A stretch of DNA of 59,677 nt, taken from contig NZ_FZOJ01000029.1 of the NCBI RefSeq assembly GCF_900188145.1, forward strand, positions 1 to 59,677, read 5' to 3'. This document shows, one piece after another, positions 28,059-36,284 of this stretch; positions within the stretch are counted from its first letter, which is position 1, and each line of letters starts with the position of its first letter. The stretch comes from Anaerovirgula multivorans (GTDB lineage Bacteria; Bacillota; Clostridia; Peptostreptococcales; Natronincolaceae). A program made the position numbers and the translations under genes. Below the pieces are notes generated by a model. That model saw nothing but the letters and a program-made list of their open reading frames with translations. It made no database searches and was not told where the DNA came from.

Positions 28059-30005
28059 GTGGGAAAGTCTTTGACTTATAAGATATTAGAAGATCATTTG
28101 ATTTCAGGAGAATTAGTACCTGGAAATGAAATAGCTATTAAAGTAGATCAAACCTTAACCCAAGATTCAACGGGTACGATGGTATATCTTCAATTGGAAG
28201 CCATGGATATCAAGGAGATTAAGACAGAACTATCTGTAGCTTACATTGATCACAATACACTACAGATAGGCTTTGAAAATGCTGATGATCATGCCTTTAT
28301 TAAAAGTGTAGCAGCAAAATACGGTATTCGATTTTCAAAACCAGGGAATGGGATTTGCCATCAATTACACCTAGAGAATTTCTCTATACCTGGTAAAACC
28401 CTGTTGGGTTCCGACAGCCATACCCCCACCAGCGGTGGAATGGGGGTACTGGCAATAGGGGCTGGAGGATTAGATGTAGCTACCGCTATGGCTAGTGGAA
28501 CCTACTATCTAAAAGTTCCTCAAGTATTAAATATTAAATTATCAGGAGCATTAAGCCCATGGGTTTCTGCAAAGGATGTTATTTTATATATATTAAAAAT
28601 TTTAACAGTTAAAGGCGGCGTTGGTAAAATAATAGAGTACTCTGGAGAAGGTGTAAAGAGCTTATCCTTAACCGATAGAGCTACCATCACTAATATGGGA
28701 GCAGAGCTAGGCGCTACAACCTCCATCTTCCCCAGTGATGAAATCACCTTTCAATATTTAAAAGCACTTGGCAGAGAAAAGAATTGGGTTTCCTTAGAGG
28801 CAGATGAAAATGCAGTATACCATGAGGTTATAGAAATAGATCTTTCAAGCATTGTCACTATGGCAGCTAAACCCCATAGTCCTGATCATGTTGATACGAT
28901 TACAAATACTCAGGGAGTTAAAGTAGATCAAGTTCTTATCGGCAGCTGCACTAACTCTTCCTATAAGGATTTGATGAAGGCAGCAGCTATCTTAAAGAAT
29001 AAAAAAGTACACTCTGATGTTGATTTAGGCATTTCTCCGGGCTCTAGTAAGATATTGAAAATGCTAGCTGATAATGGTGCCCTCTCTACTTTCATTGCTG
29101 CTGGAGCTCGTATATTGGAATGTAGTTGTGGACCCTGTATTGGTATGGGGCAATCCCCTAAAAATAATGGTGTTTCTTTAAGAACCTTTAACAGAAATTT
29201 TTGTGGAAGAAGTGGTACAAAAAATGCTGAGGTTTATTTAGTGAGTCCTGAAACAGCAGCTATATCGGCTGTAAAAGGATATTTAGAGGATCCTATCAGC
29301 CTAGGAAACGACATAGTGATCGAAGAGCCAGCTTTATATGCTGCCAATGACAGTTATTTTATCTTTGACAAAAACATCGATAATCCTGTGAGTATGGGAC
29401 CAAATATTAAACCTTTTCCTATTAATGATGTCTTACCAGAAGAACTTGAAGGAAAAATAGTTTTAAAGGCTGGAGATAATATTACTACTGATGATATTAT
29501 GCCTTCCCATGCCAAACTTCTGCCTTATCGTTCTAACATCCCTTATCTTTCACAGTTTTGTTTTAGTGGCATTGATGAGGAGTTTTGGAAAAGATGTAAG
29601 GAAAATCAAGGTGGTTTTATTGTTGGAGGAGAAAACTATGGGCAAGGCTCTAGTAGAGAACATGCCGCGCTGGCTCCCCTATATTTAGGCATCAAGGCAA
29701 TTATTGTCAAGTCTTTTGCTAGAATCCACAAAGGCAACTTAATCAACAGTGGCATTATTCCTTTAGAATTTGTTAATCTAAATGATTACGCTTCTATTGA
29801 TCCAATGGATACTTTAGATATGAAGAATATCAAAGCTTCATTAGAAAATGGTGGAAAAATAGAAATCTATAACAAAACAAAAAATACAACTATAACAGCA
29901 AAATTCACAGGTTCATCCCGTGATATAGATATTCTCCTAGCAGGAGGATATTTAAACTATGTAAAATCAACAATGCCCACTGTGGCTACTATGGAGGAAA
30001 TATAG
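28059..30005 (+). CDS. Aconitase-family hydratase (single chain)
   Basis: A 648-residue [4Fe-4S] hydratase converting citrate to isocitrate (or homocitrate to homoisocitrate). The catalytic domain has GSDSHTPTSGGMGVLAIGAG, the first cluster cysteine in IGSCTNSSYKDLM, and the other two in CSCGPCIGMGQSP. The swivel domain has the substrate loop GGENYGQGSSREHAALAP. It belongs to the shorter bacterial form, about 640-650 residues. The GTG at 28059 fits GAGGTG six bases before it and gives the family start (GKSLTYKILEDHLISGELVP). It lies directly before the dehydrogenase with no gap. Confidence 0.92.
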   Translation: MGKSLTYKILEDHLISGELVPGNEIAIKVDQTLTQDSTGTMVYLQLEAMDIKEIKTELSVAYIDHNTLQIGFENADDHAFIKSVAAKYGIRFSKPGNGICHQLHLENFSIPGKTLLGSDSHTPTSGGMGVLAIGAGGLDVATAMASGTYYLKVPQVLNIKLSGALSPWVSAKDVILYILKILTVKGGVGKIIEYSGEGVKSLSLTDRATITNMGAELGATTSIFPSDEITFQYLKALGREKNWVSLEADENAVYHEVIEIDLSSIVTMAAKPHSPDHVDTITNTQGVKVDQVLIGSCTNSSYKDLMKAAAILKNKKVHSDVDLGISPGSSKILKMLADNGALSTFIAAGARILECSCGPCIGMGQSPKNNGVSLRTFNRNFCGRSGTKNAEVYLVSPETAAISAVKGYLEDPISLGNDIVIEEPALYAANDSYFIFDKNIDNPVSMGPNIKPFPINDVLPEELEGKIVLKAGDNITTDDIMPSHAKLLPYRSNIPYLSQFCFSGIDEEFWKRCKENQGGFIVGGENYGQGSSREHAALAPLYLGIKAIIVKSFARIHKGNLINSGIIPLEFVNLNDYASIDPMDTLDMKNIKASLENGGKIEIYNKTKNTTITAKFTGSSRDIDILLAGGYLNYVKSTMPTVATMEEI

Positions 30006-31016
30006 ATGAAAACTATTACACTTATACCAGGAGATGGGATCGGGGTTGAAGTAACAGCAGCAGTACAAAAGGTAATTGCCGCTACTGATGTAGCAATTAC
30101 CTGGGAAATTGTCAATGGTGGAGAAGAAGCTTATAAAGCTACTGGACAGTATATCCCCGATGCTCTATTAGAAAGTATTTCAAAAAATAAAATTGCCTTT
30201 AAAGGGCCTATTACGACACCTATTGGTACTGGATTTAAAAGTATCAATGTCACTTTAAGACAAAAATATAATACCTACGCCAATGTACGGCCAGTAAAAA
30301 GCATAGCGGGTATCAAAACTCCTTTTAATGATGTTGATTTAGTAATTGTTCGAGAGAATTCAGAGGATCTATATTGTGGAATCGAGCATCTGGTAACAGA
30401 AGGAGTGGCAGAGTCTATCAAGGTAATCACAAAAAAGGCATCCCTTAGAATTGGAGAGTATGCCTTCCAATATGCTAAAGCTCATGGTCGAAAAAAAGTA
30501 ACAGCTGTCCATAAGGCCAATATTATGAAAATCTCTGATGGTCTATTTTTAGATTGTATTCGAGCTGTTGCAAAAAAGTATCCAGAAATAGAATACGAAG
30601 AGGTTATAGTAGACAATATGTGCATGCAACTTGTGATGTATCCTGAAAAATATGATGTTTTGGTATTACCTAACCTTTATGGTGATATTGTTTCTGATTT
30701 AGCTGCTGGATTAGTGGGGGGATTGGGTCTAGTACCAGGTTCTAATATAGGAGAAGACATTGCTATATTTGAAGCTGTTCACGGTAGTGCACCTCAAATT
30801 GCAGGAAAAAACCTAGCGAACCCTACTGCTTGCATATTATCAGCTGCTATGATGCTGGATTATATCAATGAAAAAGCCGCTGCTAATCTTATAAGAGAAG
30901 CTGTAGCGACCGTAATCAAGGAAGGCAAGTATACTACCACCGACATAGGTGGCACTGCTACAACAGAGGAAATAACAGAGGCAATTTGTGATAAAATTAA
31001 AAGGCAGCTCCTTTAG
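30006..31016 (+). CDS. NAD-type isocitrate dehydrogenase
   Basis: A 336-residue beta-decarboxylating dehydrogenase. The glycine-rich start ITLIPGDGIGVEV, the YANVRPVKS segment and the metal-binding LPNLYGDIVSDLAAGLVGG are standard. The substrate loop KSINVTLRQKY carries the Ser-x-Asn pattern of isocitrate dehydrogenases rather than the arginine-rich loop of homoisocitrate or isopropylmalate enzymes, so oxidation of isocitrate to 2-oxoglutarate is preferred. The cofactor FEAVHGSAPQIAGK stretch fits NAD. The ATG follows the aconitase stop directly, and the stop codon sits inside a terminator hairpin. Confidence 0.88.
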   Translation: MKTITLIPGDGIGVEVTAAVQKVIAATDVAITWEIVNGGEEAYKATGQYIPDALLESISKNKIAFKGPITTPIGTGFKSINVTLRQKYNTYANVRPVKSIAGIKTPFNDVDLVIVRENSEDLYCGIEHLVTEGVAESIKVITKKASLRIGEYAFQYAKAHGRKKVTAVHKANIMKISDGLFLDCIRAVAKKYPEIEYEEVIVDNMCMQLVMYPEKYDVLVLPNLYGDIVSDLAAGLVGGLGLVPGSNIGEDIAIFEAVHGSAPQIAGKNLANPTACILSAAMMLDYINEKAAANLIREAVATVIKEGKYTTTDIGGTATTEEITEAICDKIKRQLL

Positions 31017-31032
31017 GAGCTGCCTTCTTTAT
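31001..31032 (+). terminator. Terminator of the citrate operon
   Basis: AAGGCAGCTCC (31001-31011) and GGAGCTGCCTT (31016-31026) form a perfect 11-bp stem with a 4-nt loop, followed by CTTTATT. The dehydrogenase stop codon is within it. Confidence 0.9.
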
Positions 31033-31038
31033 TGTATG

Positions 31039-31071
31039 AAGAATGATAGAAATTTAATTTCTATCATTCTT
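31039..31071. terminator. Perfect hairpin between convergent operons
   Basis: AAGAATGATAGAAAT and ATTTCTATCATTCTT are perfect 15-bp arms around TTA. It stands six bases from the end of korB. T-tails are weak on both strands, but the position between convergent operons indicates transcription termination. Confidence 0.6.
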
Positions 31072-31076
31072 GTATT

Positions 31077-31940
31077 TTACTTATGGTAGTCTATAATTTT
31101 ATTAAACTCGTCAATAGATATATTCAAATTCTGTTGTACTAAAGGAGTTTGGCTGGTGGGGTATAGTTTTGTTTCTCTTTGTGTATCAGTATTTTGGTAG
31201 ATAAGTCCAGTACATAAACCGTCGGTTTCAATCAACTTTCCCATAGCCATCTGAAAATTGGTTGAATCATAGTCTTTATCTTCTGTAACATCCTTTAGGT
31301 TCTCTCTATACCATTGATAGGTATTGACTTTGTTAAAGGTTACACAGGGGCTAAAAACATTGATAAAGGAAAATCCCTCATGCTGTATTCCTTTAATCAT
31401 TAGATCAATCATTTGTTCCTGAAAACCAGAAAAACTCTGAGCTAAAAAGGTTACTCCCGCTGATAGAGATAAAACTCCTGGCTTCAAAGGGATATCTGAG
31501 GCACCAGCTGGTGTGCTTTTTGTTACAAAACCTACCTCACTTAAGGGAGAAGTATGCCCTTTCGTTAATCCATACACTTGATTATTGAGAACTATGTAGG
31601 TAATATTTAAATTTCTACGCATAGCATGCAGAGTATGGTTGGTTCCTATGGCAAAACCATCTCCATCTCCCCCAGCTGCAATAACTACAAGATCTTTGTT
31701 GGCAAATTTAATACCCTGTGCCACAGGTAATATCCGTCCATGAATGCCATGGAAGCTGTAGCTATTCATATAACCTGATAATCTTCCAGAACATCCTATC
31801 CCAGAAGCAACCACTAACCTTTCATTTGGAATCTTTAAATGATCAGCAGCTACTTGAATACCTCTCAGAATAGAGAAATGTCCACAGCCAGGACACCAGT
31901 TAGGGTTCACATTGTTGCTATATTTTTTTACTGAGTTCAT
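31077..31940 (-). CDS. korB: 2-oxoacid:ferredoxin oxidoreductase, beta subunit
   Basis: A 287-residue thiamine-diphosphate-binding subunit. The cluster cysteines start at WCPGCGHFSI and continue at GIGCSGR. The cofactor motif is GDGDGFAIGTNHTLHAMRRN, followed by VLNNQVYGLTKG, typical of Kor/Por beta chains. Its start overlaps the end of the gamma-alpha gene by one base. Being convergent with the 2-oxoglutarate-making operon suggests that 2-oxoglutarate is the substrate (decarboxylated to succinyl-CoA with reduced ferredoxin), but pyruvate or branched 2-oxoacids cannot be excluded. Confidence 0.93.
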   Translation of the reverse strand: MNSVKKYSNNVNPNWCPGCGHFSILRGIQVAADHLKIPNERLVVASGIGCSGRLSGYMNSYSFHGIHGRILPVAQGIKFANKDLVVIAAGGDGDGFAIGTNHTLHAMRRNLNITYIVLNNQVYGLTKGHTSPLSEVGFVTKSTPAGASDIPLKPGVLSLSAGVTFLAQSFSGFQEQMIDLMIKGIQHEGFSFINVFSPCVTFNKVNTYQWYRENLKDVTEDKDYDSTNFQMAMGKLIETDGLCTGLIYQNTDTQRETKLYPTSQTPLVQQNLNISIDEFNKIIDYHK

Positions 31941-33661
31941 TATTGCTTCCCTCCTATTTTTTCGATAATTTCTGTTACTGTAAAGGAACTACCATCATAT
32001 TTCACAAAGCCTTCTAGTTTCTGATGATATCCAATTTTATCTTTAATAATAGAAGTAAGCTGCTGGCTATAATTGTTTTCCAAGACAACTATTTTTTCAT
32101 AGTGCTGGAAAATAGTATGTAACGCATCTATTGGTAATGGTTTAAGCATTCTTAGCGTTCCAAAATCGACTTTATTACTACTAAGCTCTACTGCCTCTTT
32201 AAGTACACCAAAGGTAGAACCTATTGCTAAATATAAAGTACTAGAGCCGTTTTTTATAAGCTTGATATTTTTCTCCTGATGTAACGGCTTAATTTTTTCT
32301 AATCGCTTATCAACCATTTCTTTTCTTATGGATAAATCCTCTGTTGGAAGTCCTTTTTCGCTATGCTCTACTGTTGTAACATGATGAATTCCCCCTTCCA
32401 TACCTGGTATACTTCTAGGAGATATCCCATCTTCTGTTATAAGGAATCGTTTATACTCTCCTTCTTCTATCCTTTTCAATTCTTCTTCCTTTATTAAGGA
32501 CCCACGGTTCACTTCAACCGTAGAGTAATCTAAAGGCTCTATGGTTTGAGGAGATAGAGACAGCATTAAGTCAGAGATAAGAATGACAGGACATTGATAT
32601 TTTTCCGCAAGATTAAAGGCCTTTATAATATCCTCAAAACATTCTTCTACTGTAGAAGGTGTTAGAATAATAGAAGGATAGTCACCATGCCCTCCATAAT
32701 ACAGAGTAAATAAATCACTCTGTTCGTGCTTTGTTGGCATGCCTGTACTCGGACCTACTCTTTGACAATCCACTACCACCACCGGCACTTCTGACATGCC
32801 CGCCATGCCAATTCCTTCTGTCATCAAGGAAATTCCAGGACCAGAGGTAGCCGTCATGCTCCTAACCCCTGCATAGCCTGCTCCGATCGTCATATTAATA
32901 GCAGCAATTTCGTCCTCCACTTGAATCATAATGCCACCATACTTTGGAAACAGCTTTCCCAGATACTCCATAATTTCTGATGCTGGTGTAATGGGATATG
33001 CCGCCATAAATCGGCATCCTGCCATCAAAGCCCCTAATGCAATAACCTCATTTCCTATCATTACTGGTCTTACAATCTTTTCTTCTGGTGGTACTAACGG
33101 TTTTTTTATAGCATCATGGATTGTTTCTTCATATACTAAGGTTTCCTCTAATACCTTCATGTTTCCATTTTGAATACGCTCTCCCTTATTAATAAATCTC
33201 TTCTTAAAATAATCCTTCAAGGTCGTAGAAGGCAATTCCAATATTTTTCCAATAAAGCCTATAGCGGCAGTGGTTTTCATGACGGGAGTACCTACCTTTT
33301 TTGCACTTTCTGTAATCGGTAAGGAAATCATTTTGCAGCAAGAATCTTCTTCGACGGAAAGGATGTTGTCATATAAAATCATCCCATCGTCTTTTAGGGA
33401 TTCTTTATATAAAAGAATTGTATCTTTATCAAGAGCTAAAATTATATCAATTTTGTCCTCTACTGCCATGATTTTTTTTGTACTAATGGTTATTTCCATA
33501 GCAGCATTCCCACCCTTTATACGAGAAGAAAATCTTCGACTGCCAACTCCATAGTAGCCTAATCTTGATAATATCTTAATAAGATGACTTCCAGCACTTA
33601 CTATGCCTTCTCCTTGAATACCTCCTATGATAATTGACAATTGCTTTTTCAACTTCCTCAC
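31940..33661 (-). CDS. korA: 2-oxoacid:ferredoxin oxidoreductase, fused gamma-alpha subunit
   Basis: 573 residues. Residues 1-190 are the gamma domain (IIIGGIQGEGIVSAGSHLIK, SRRFSSRIKGGNAAMEI). From about 198 on is the alpha chain (GNEVIALGALMAGCRFMAAY, PITPASEIMEYLG, GAGYAGVRSMTATSGPGISL). The C-terminal transketolase-like domain includes FGTLRMLKPLPIDALH. Gamma-alpha fusion with a separate beta chain and no ferredoxin-like delta chain is the usual two-gene Kor layout. It lies upstream of korB in a two-gene operon. No mutation is seen. Confidence 0.93.
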   Translation of the reverse strand: MRKLKKQLSIIIGGIQGEGIVSAGSHLIKILSRLGYYGVGSRRFSSRIKGGNAAMEITISTKKIMAVEDKIDIILALDKDTILLYKESLKDDGMILYDNILSVEEDSCCKMISLPITESAKKVGTPVMKTTAAIGFIGKILELPSTTLKDYFKKRFINKGERIQNGNMKVLEETLVYEETIHDAIKKPLVPPEEKIVRPVMIGNEVIALGALMAGCRFMAAYPITPASEIMEYLGKLFPKYGGIMIQVEDEIAAINMTIGAGYAGVRSMTATSGPGISLMTEGIGMAGMSEVPVVVVDCQRVGPSTGMPTKHEQSDLFTLYYGGHGDYPSIILTPSTVEECFEDIIKAFNLAEKYQCPVILISDLMLSLSPQTIEPLDYSTVEVNRGSLIKEEELKRIEEGEYKRFLITEDGISPRSIPGMEGGIHHVTTVEHSEKGLPTEDLSIRKEMVDKRLEKIKPLHQEKNIKLIKNGSSTLYLAIGSTFGVLKEAVELSSNKVDFGTLRMLKPLPIDALHTIFQHYEKIVVLENNYSQQLTSIIKDKIGYHQKLEGFVKYDGSSFTVTEIIEKIGGKQ

Positions 33662-34013
33662 CCTTTACTATTAGAATTTCATACTCTTATATATTAATAC
33701 CAAAATTCTTGATTTATAACCACTGGGAAATAGTAAACTTTGTCCTATTATAGATAAAATATCATTTCCGTTATTGGTTTCAACAGAATCTACCAAATTC
33801 TTTTTATAATTCATTATAGCAGAATATATCAAAATTTCTTTAAGAAAACTTGCTATATTCATAGTATAACTTATGTGAGGAGGAATAAGGTTGAAAGGTT
33901 GAAAGATTGAAATTAATAGTAAAATTTGATTATAAAAATAAAATTCGCTCAAAACCACAAATTTCATTACATTTTGTGCCTTGATCGAAGCGAAAGGAAT
34001 GAATATAATAATA
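33662..34013. other. Gap between korA and the C45 gene, no supported gene
   Basis: A 352-bp AT-rich gap between divergent genes. A minus-strand frame at 33671-33967 has no ribosome site and no recognisable domain; its last 46 codons (from NYKKNLVDSVETNNGNDIL) look somewhat protein-like, but I do not accept it as a gene. No clear promoter or terminator was identified. Confidence 0.4.
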
Positions 34014-35123
34014 ATGAAAGAATTAAGAGCACATTACATGCATATTGAAGGGACAAACTATAAAGTTGGCGAGACACTAGGTAATCTATACTGCAATATC
34101 CCGGGGATCAAAGAAAGGTTCAAATATTCCGAAGGAGGTTTCACAAAACAAGAGGAAAAACAAATGTTTCAGATGTTTGACAAATTCTGTCCGGGTATAA
34201 ATGAAGAAATTTCAGGATTCGCTGAAACTATGAAGATTCCTGAAGGTCAGATGATATACTACTTAATGTCTTATCTTAAGCCAGGATGCAGTCAAATGGC
34301 AGTGCTGCCCTCAAAGACAGAAAACGGACACGTTATAATGGCAAGAAACTATGATTTTAGTGATACAATGGAAGAAATGATGATTTGCTCTACTCGAATT
34401 AATGGGAAGTACGCACATATTGGATCATCAATTATGCAGTTTGGACGAGGTGATGGTATGAATGAACAGGGTCTTGCCGTTAGTCAGACTTCAGCTGGTA
34501 TGCCGGTTGGGAACTTCGAATTTGCCAGGAAGCCAGCTATCATAGGATTACAATTTTGGGCTGTCATAAGATCTGTTTTGGAGAACTGTAAAAATGTTAA
34601 TGAAGCTATTGAATTAGCCATGGAGATGCCAATAGCTTATAACATAAATATGCTTATTGCTGATAAGAATGGGAATGCTGCTTTGATTGAGAGTTTTAAT
34701 GGGGAGAAGGCAATACAAAAAATAGATGCCAACACAGATGAAAAGTTCATATGCTCCACGAATCATATTCACTTACCTGAACTAAAACATTATGAACCTA
34801 AGAGTATGAAAAACTCTATTTTAAGATATGAATTAATCCATGATACTATTAATAGTAAGAATAAAATAGGTATAGAGGATTTGAAGAAACTATTATCCAG
34901 CAAGTATCCAGAAGGATTATGCTGTCACTTCTACGATGAATTTTTGGGAACTCTCAGAGGAATGGTATTTGACTTGAATGAAGGAACAATCGAGGTGTGT
35001 TTTGGGTCTACTGCATTAAACGAATGGCATATGTTTAGAATGAATGAAATTGTAAATAGGAATGAATATATCGTAAAAATAGAAAAGGAAAAATCTCCAT
35101 TTGGTTTTTGGGAGTATATTTAA
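34014..35123 (+). CDS. C45-family autoproteolytic acyltransferase/hydrolase
   Basis: About 369 residues of the Ntn-hydrolase superfamily, related to acyl-CoA:isopenicillin N acyltransferase. The likely nucleophile is C92 in KPGCSQMAVLP; self-cleavage before it would give the active enzyme. ENGHVIMARNYDFSD, GRGDGMNEQGLAVSQTS and AYNINMLIADKNGNAALIES are typical of the family, which cleaves or transfers acyl groups on amines. The substrate is unknown. The ATG at 34014 is chosen from homologous starts; ATG at 33999 directly after AAAGGA is possible. A 15-bp gap to the AraC gene suggests an operon. Confidence 0.8.
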   Translation: MKELRAHYMHIEGTNYKVGETLGNLYCNIPGIKERFKYSEGGFTKQEEKQMFQMFDKFCPGINEEISGFAETMKIPEGQMIYYLMSYLKPGCSQMAVLPSKTENGHVIMARNYDFSDTMEEMMICSTRINGKYAHIGSSIMQFGRGDGMNEQGLAVSQTSAGMPVGNFEFARKPAIIGLQFWAVIRSVLENCKNVNEAIELAMEMPIAYNINMLIADKNGNAALIESFNGEKAIQKIDANTDEKFICSTNHIHLPELKHYEPKSMKNSILRYELIHDTINSKNKIGIEDLKKLLSSKYPEGLCCHFYDEFLGTLRGMVFDLNEGTIEVCFGSTALNEWHMFRMNEIVNRNEYIVKIEKEKSPFGFWEYI

Positions 35124-35138
35124 GAAGTTGGTGAATAA

Positions 35139-36014
35139 ATGAATTACTATGATCAATTAGAAAAGGCCATAATTTTTATCGAACAGAACTTATGTGAGGA
35201 TATAAAGGTTGAAGCAGTAGCTGGTGTAGCCGGCTACTCTTATTTCCATTTTCATAGGATATTTGAAGCAGTATTAGGAGAAACGGTAGGAAATTATATC
35301 AGATTAAGACGCTTAACAAGCGCTGCACATGATGTAATATATACAGATAAAAGAATACTTGATATCGCACTTGCTTACAGATTTGATTCACAAGAAGCAT
35401 TCAGTAGAGCGTTTAAAAAATTATATAAGCTGACACCAAGAGAATATAGAAAAAATCGTATTGAAACAGTTATCGGAAATAAAAAACAGATGACTACAAT
35501 AGGATTAAAACATTTGATTAATAGTGTGACAGTACAACCTATGATTAAAGAGATTTCGGACATAAAAATTATTGGAATGCGTGGCAAAGCTACTATTAAT
35601 AATAATCTGATTCCTAAGATGTGGGATGATTTTAACCCACGAATACCAAAAATTGAAAATCGCACCCCGCAGATTAGAGGGTATGGAATCTGTGAAGTGG
35701 ATCCTAATTACAATATGCACGAGTTTAACGAGGACACTGAATTTAATGAAATTGTAGGAGTAGAAGTTGAAAACCATGATAAAATCCCTCCGGGAATGGT
35801 AGCAAAAACATTGGCTGGAGGGAAGTATGCGGTATTTACGCATAGAGGAAGAGTAGAATTCTTGAGAATGACCTACCAATATATTTGGGGTACATGGATT
35901 ATATCTTCAAAATATGAGGTTGACTTAAGAGATGATTTTGAATTCTATGATCAAAGGTTTCTTGGTCCTAATAATGATATGTCAAAATTTGATATTTATA
36001 TTCCTATTAAGTGA
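35139..36014 (+). CDS. AraC-family regulator with GyrI-like effector domain
   Basis: 291 residues. Residues 1-110 are the DNA-binding pair of helix-turn-helix motifs (IEQNLCEDIKVEAVAGVAGY, FHFHRIFEAVLGETVGNYIR, then FSRAFKKLYKLTPREYRKNR). Residues about 130-291 form a GyrI/BmrR-like ligand-binding domain (KIIGMRGKATINNN, PPGMVAKTLAGGKYAVFTHR, FEFYDQRFLGPNND). The order matches the SoxS/Rob-type proteins in which the effector domain senses a small drug-like molecule. It probably controls the acyltransferase gene in front of it. The function is inferred from domains. Confidence 0.9.
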   Translation: MNYYDQLEKAIIFIEQNLCEDIKVEAVAGVAGYSYFHFHRIFEAVLGETVGNYIRLRRLTSAAHDVIYTDKRILDIALAYRFDSQEAFSRAFKKLYKLTPREYRKNRIETVIGNKKQMTTIGLKHLINSVTVQPMIKEISDIKIIGMRGKATINNNLIPKMWDDFNPRIPKIENRTPQIRGYGICEVDPNYNMHEFNEDTEFNEIVGVEVENHDKIPPGMVAKTLAGGKYAVFTHRGRVEFLRMTYQYIWGTWIISSKYEVDLRDDFEFYDQRFLGPNNDMSKFDIYIPIK

Positions 36015-36036
36015 TTCAATTCTCTATCCTTGACAG

Positions 36037-36233
36037 GACGAGGGGACAGGGACTTGTCTGTTACGCCTTTTCAACCACATACTTACTTACCCCTGTTACT
36101 CTTGCAAGCTGTCTTATTGTAATATGATACATTCCTGTATTACTCTTTTTATGTGCTTGCCTTGGCATATCCTACCACCTCAATAAAATTGTATTCCAGT
36201 GGTTGATGCCAGACAAGTCCCTGTCCCTTCGTC
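36037..36233. mobile_element. Miniature RAYT/REP element
   Basis: The element is bounded by 24-nt inverted ends at 36037-36060 and 36210-36233 (outer part GACGAGGGGACAGGG on the left) with 23 of 24 matches. The ends are the REP found beside RAYT (Y1, IS200-like) transposase genes in this window: another copy follows the RAYT relic at 49231, and a third stands at 42212. Between them lies only a shortened RAYT gene. At 197 bp it cannot encode a full transposase, so it would need one in trans. Confidence 0.7.
36061..36168 (-). pseudogene. In-frame miniature RAYT transposase remnant
   Basis: A 35-codon frame joins the N-terminus of a REP-associated tyrosine transposase (MPRQAHKKSNTGMYHI) directly to its C-terminal helix-turn-helix tail (TIRQLARVTGVSKYVVEKA). 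The entire HUH/Tyr catalytic core is deleted without loss of frame. AGGTGG stands before the ATG, so it could still be translated. The same tail ends the relic at 48954-49230. Whether the mini-protein has any function (for example binding REP DNA) is unknown. Confidence 0.65.
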
Positions 36234-36246
36234 TGCTCTAAAATCA

Positions 36247-36281
36247 AAGAATCCTGCAGCTTATTGTCTGCAGGATTCTTT
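36247..36281 (-). terminator. Terminator of the S8/SLH protease gene
   Basis: AGAATCCTGCAG and CTGCAGGATTCT form a perfect 12-bp stem with an 8-nt loop; on the minus strand TTTGATTTT follows. It stands four bases after the stop of the protease gene. Confidence 0.85.
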
Positions 36282-36284
36282 TAA

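Noticed and set aside
33671..33967. 98-codon minus-strand frame upstream of korA
   Set aside because: No recognisable domain and no ribosome site before any start; part looks protein-like but evidence is too thin.
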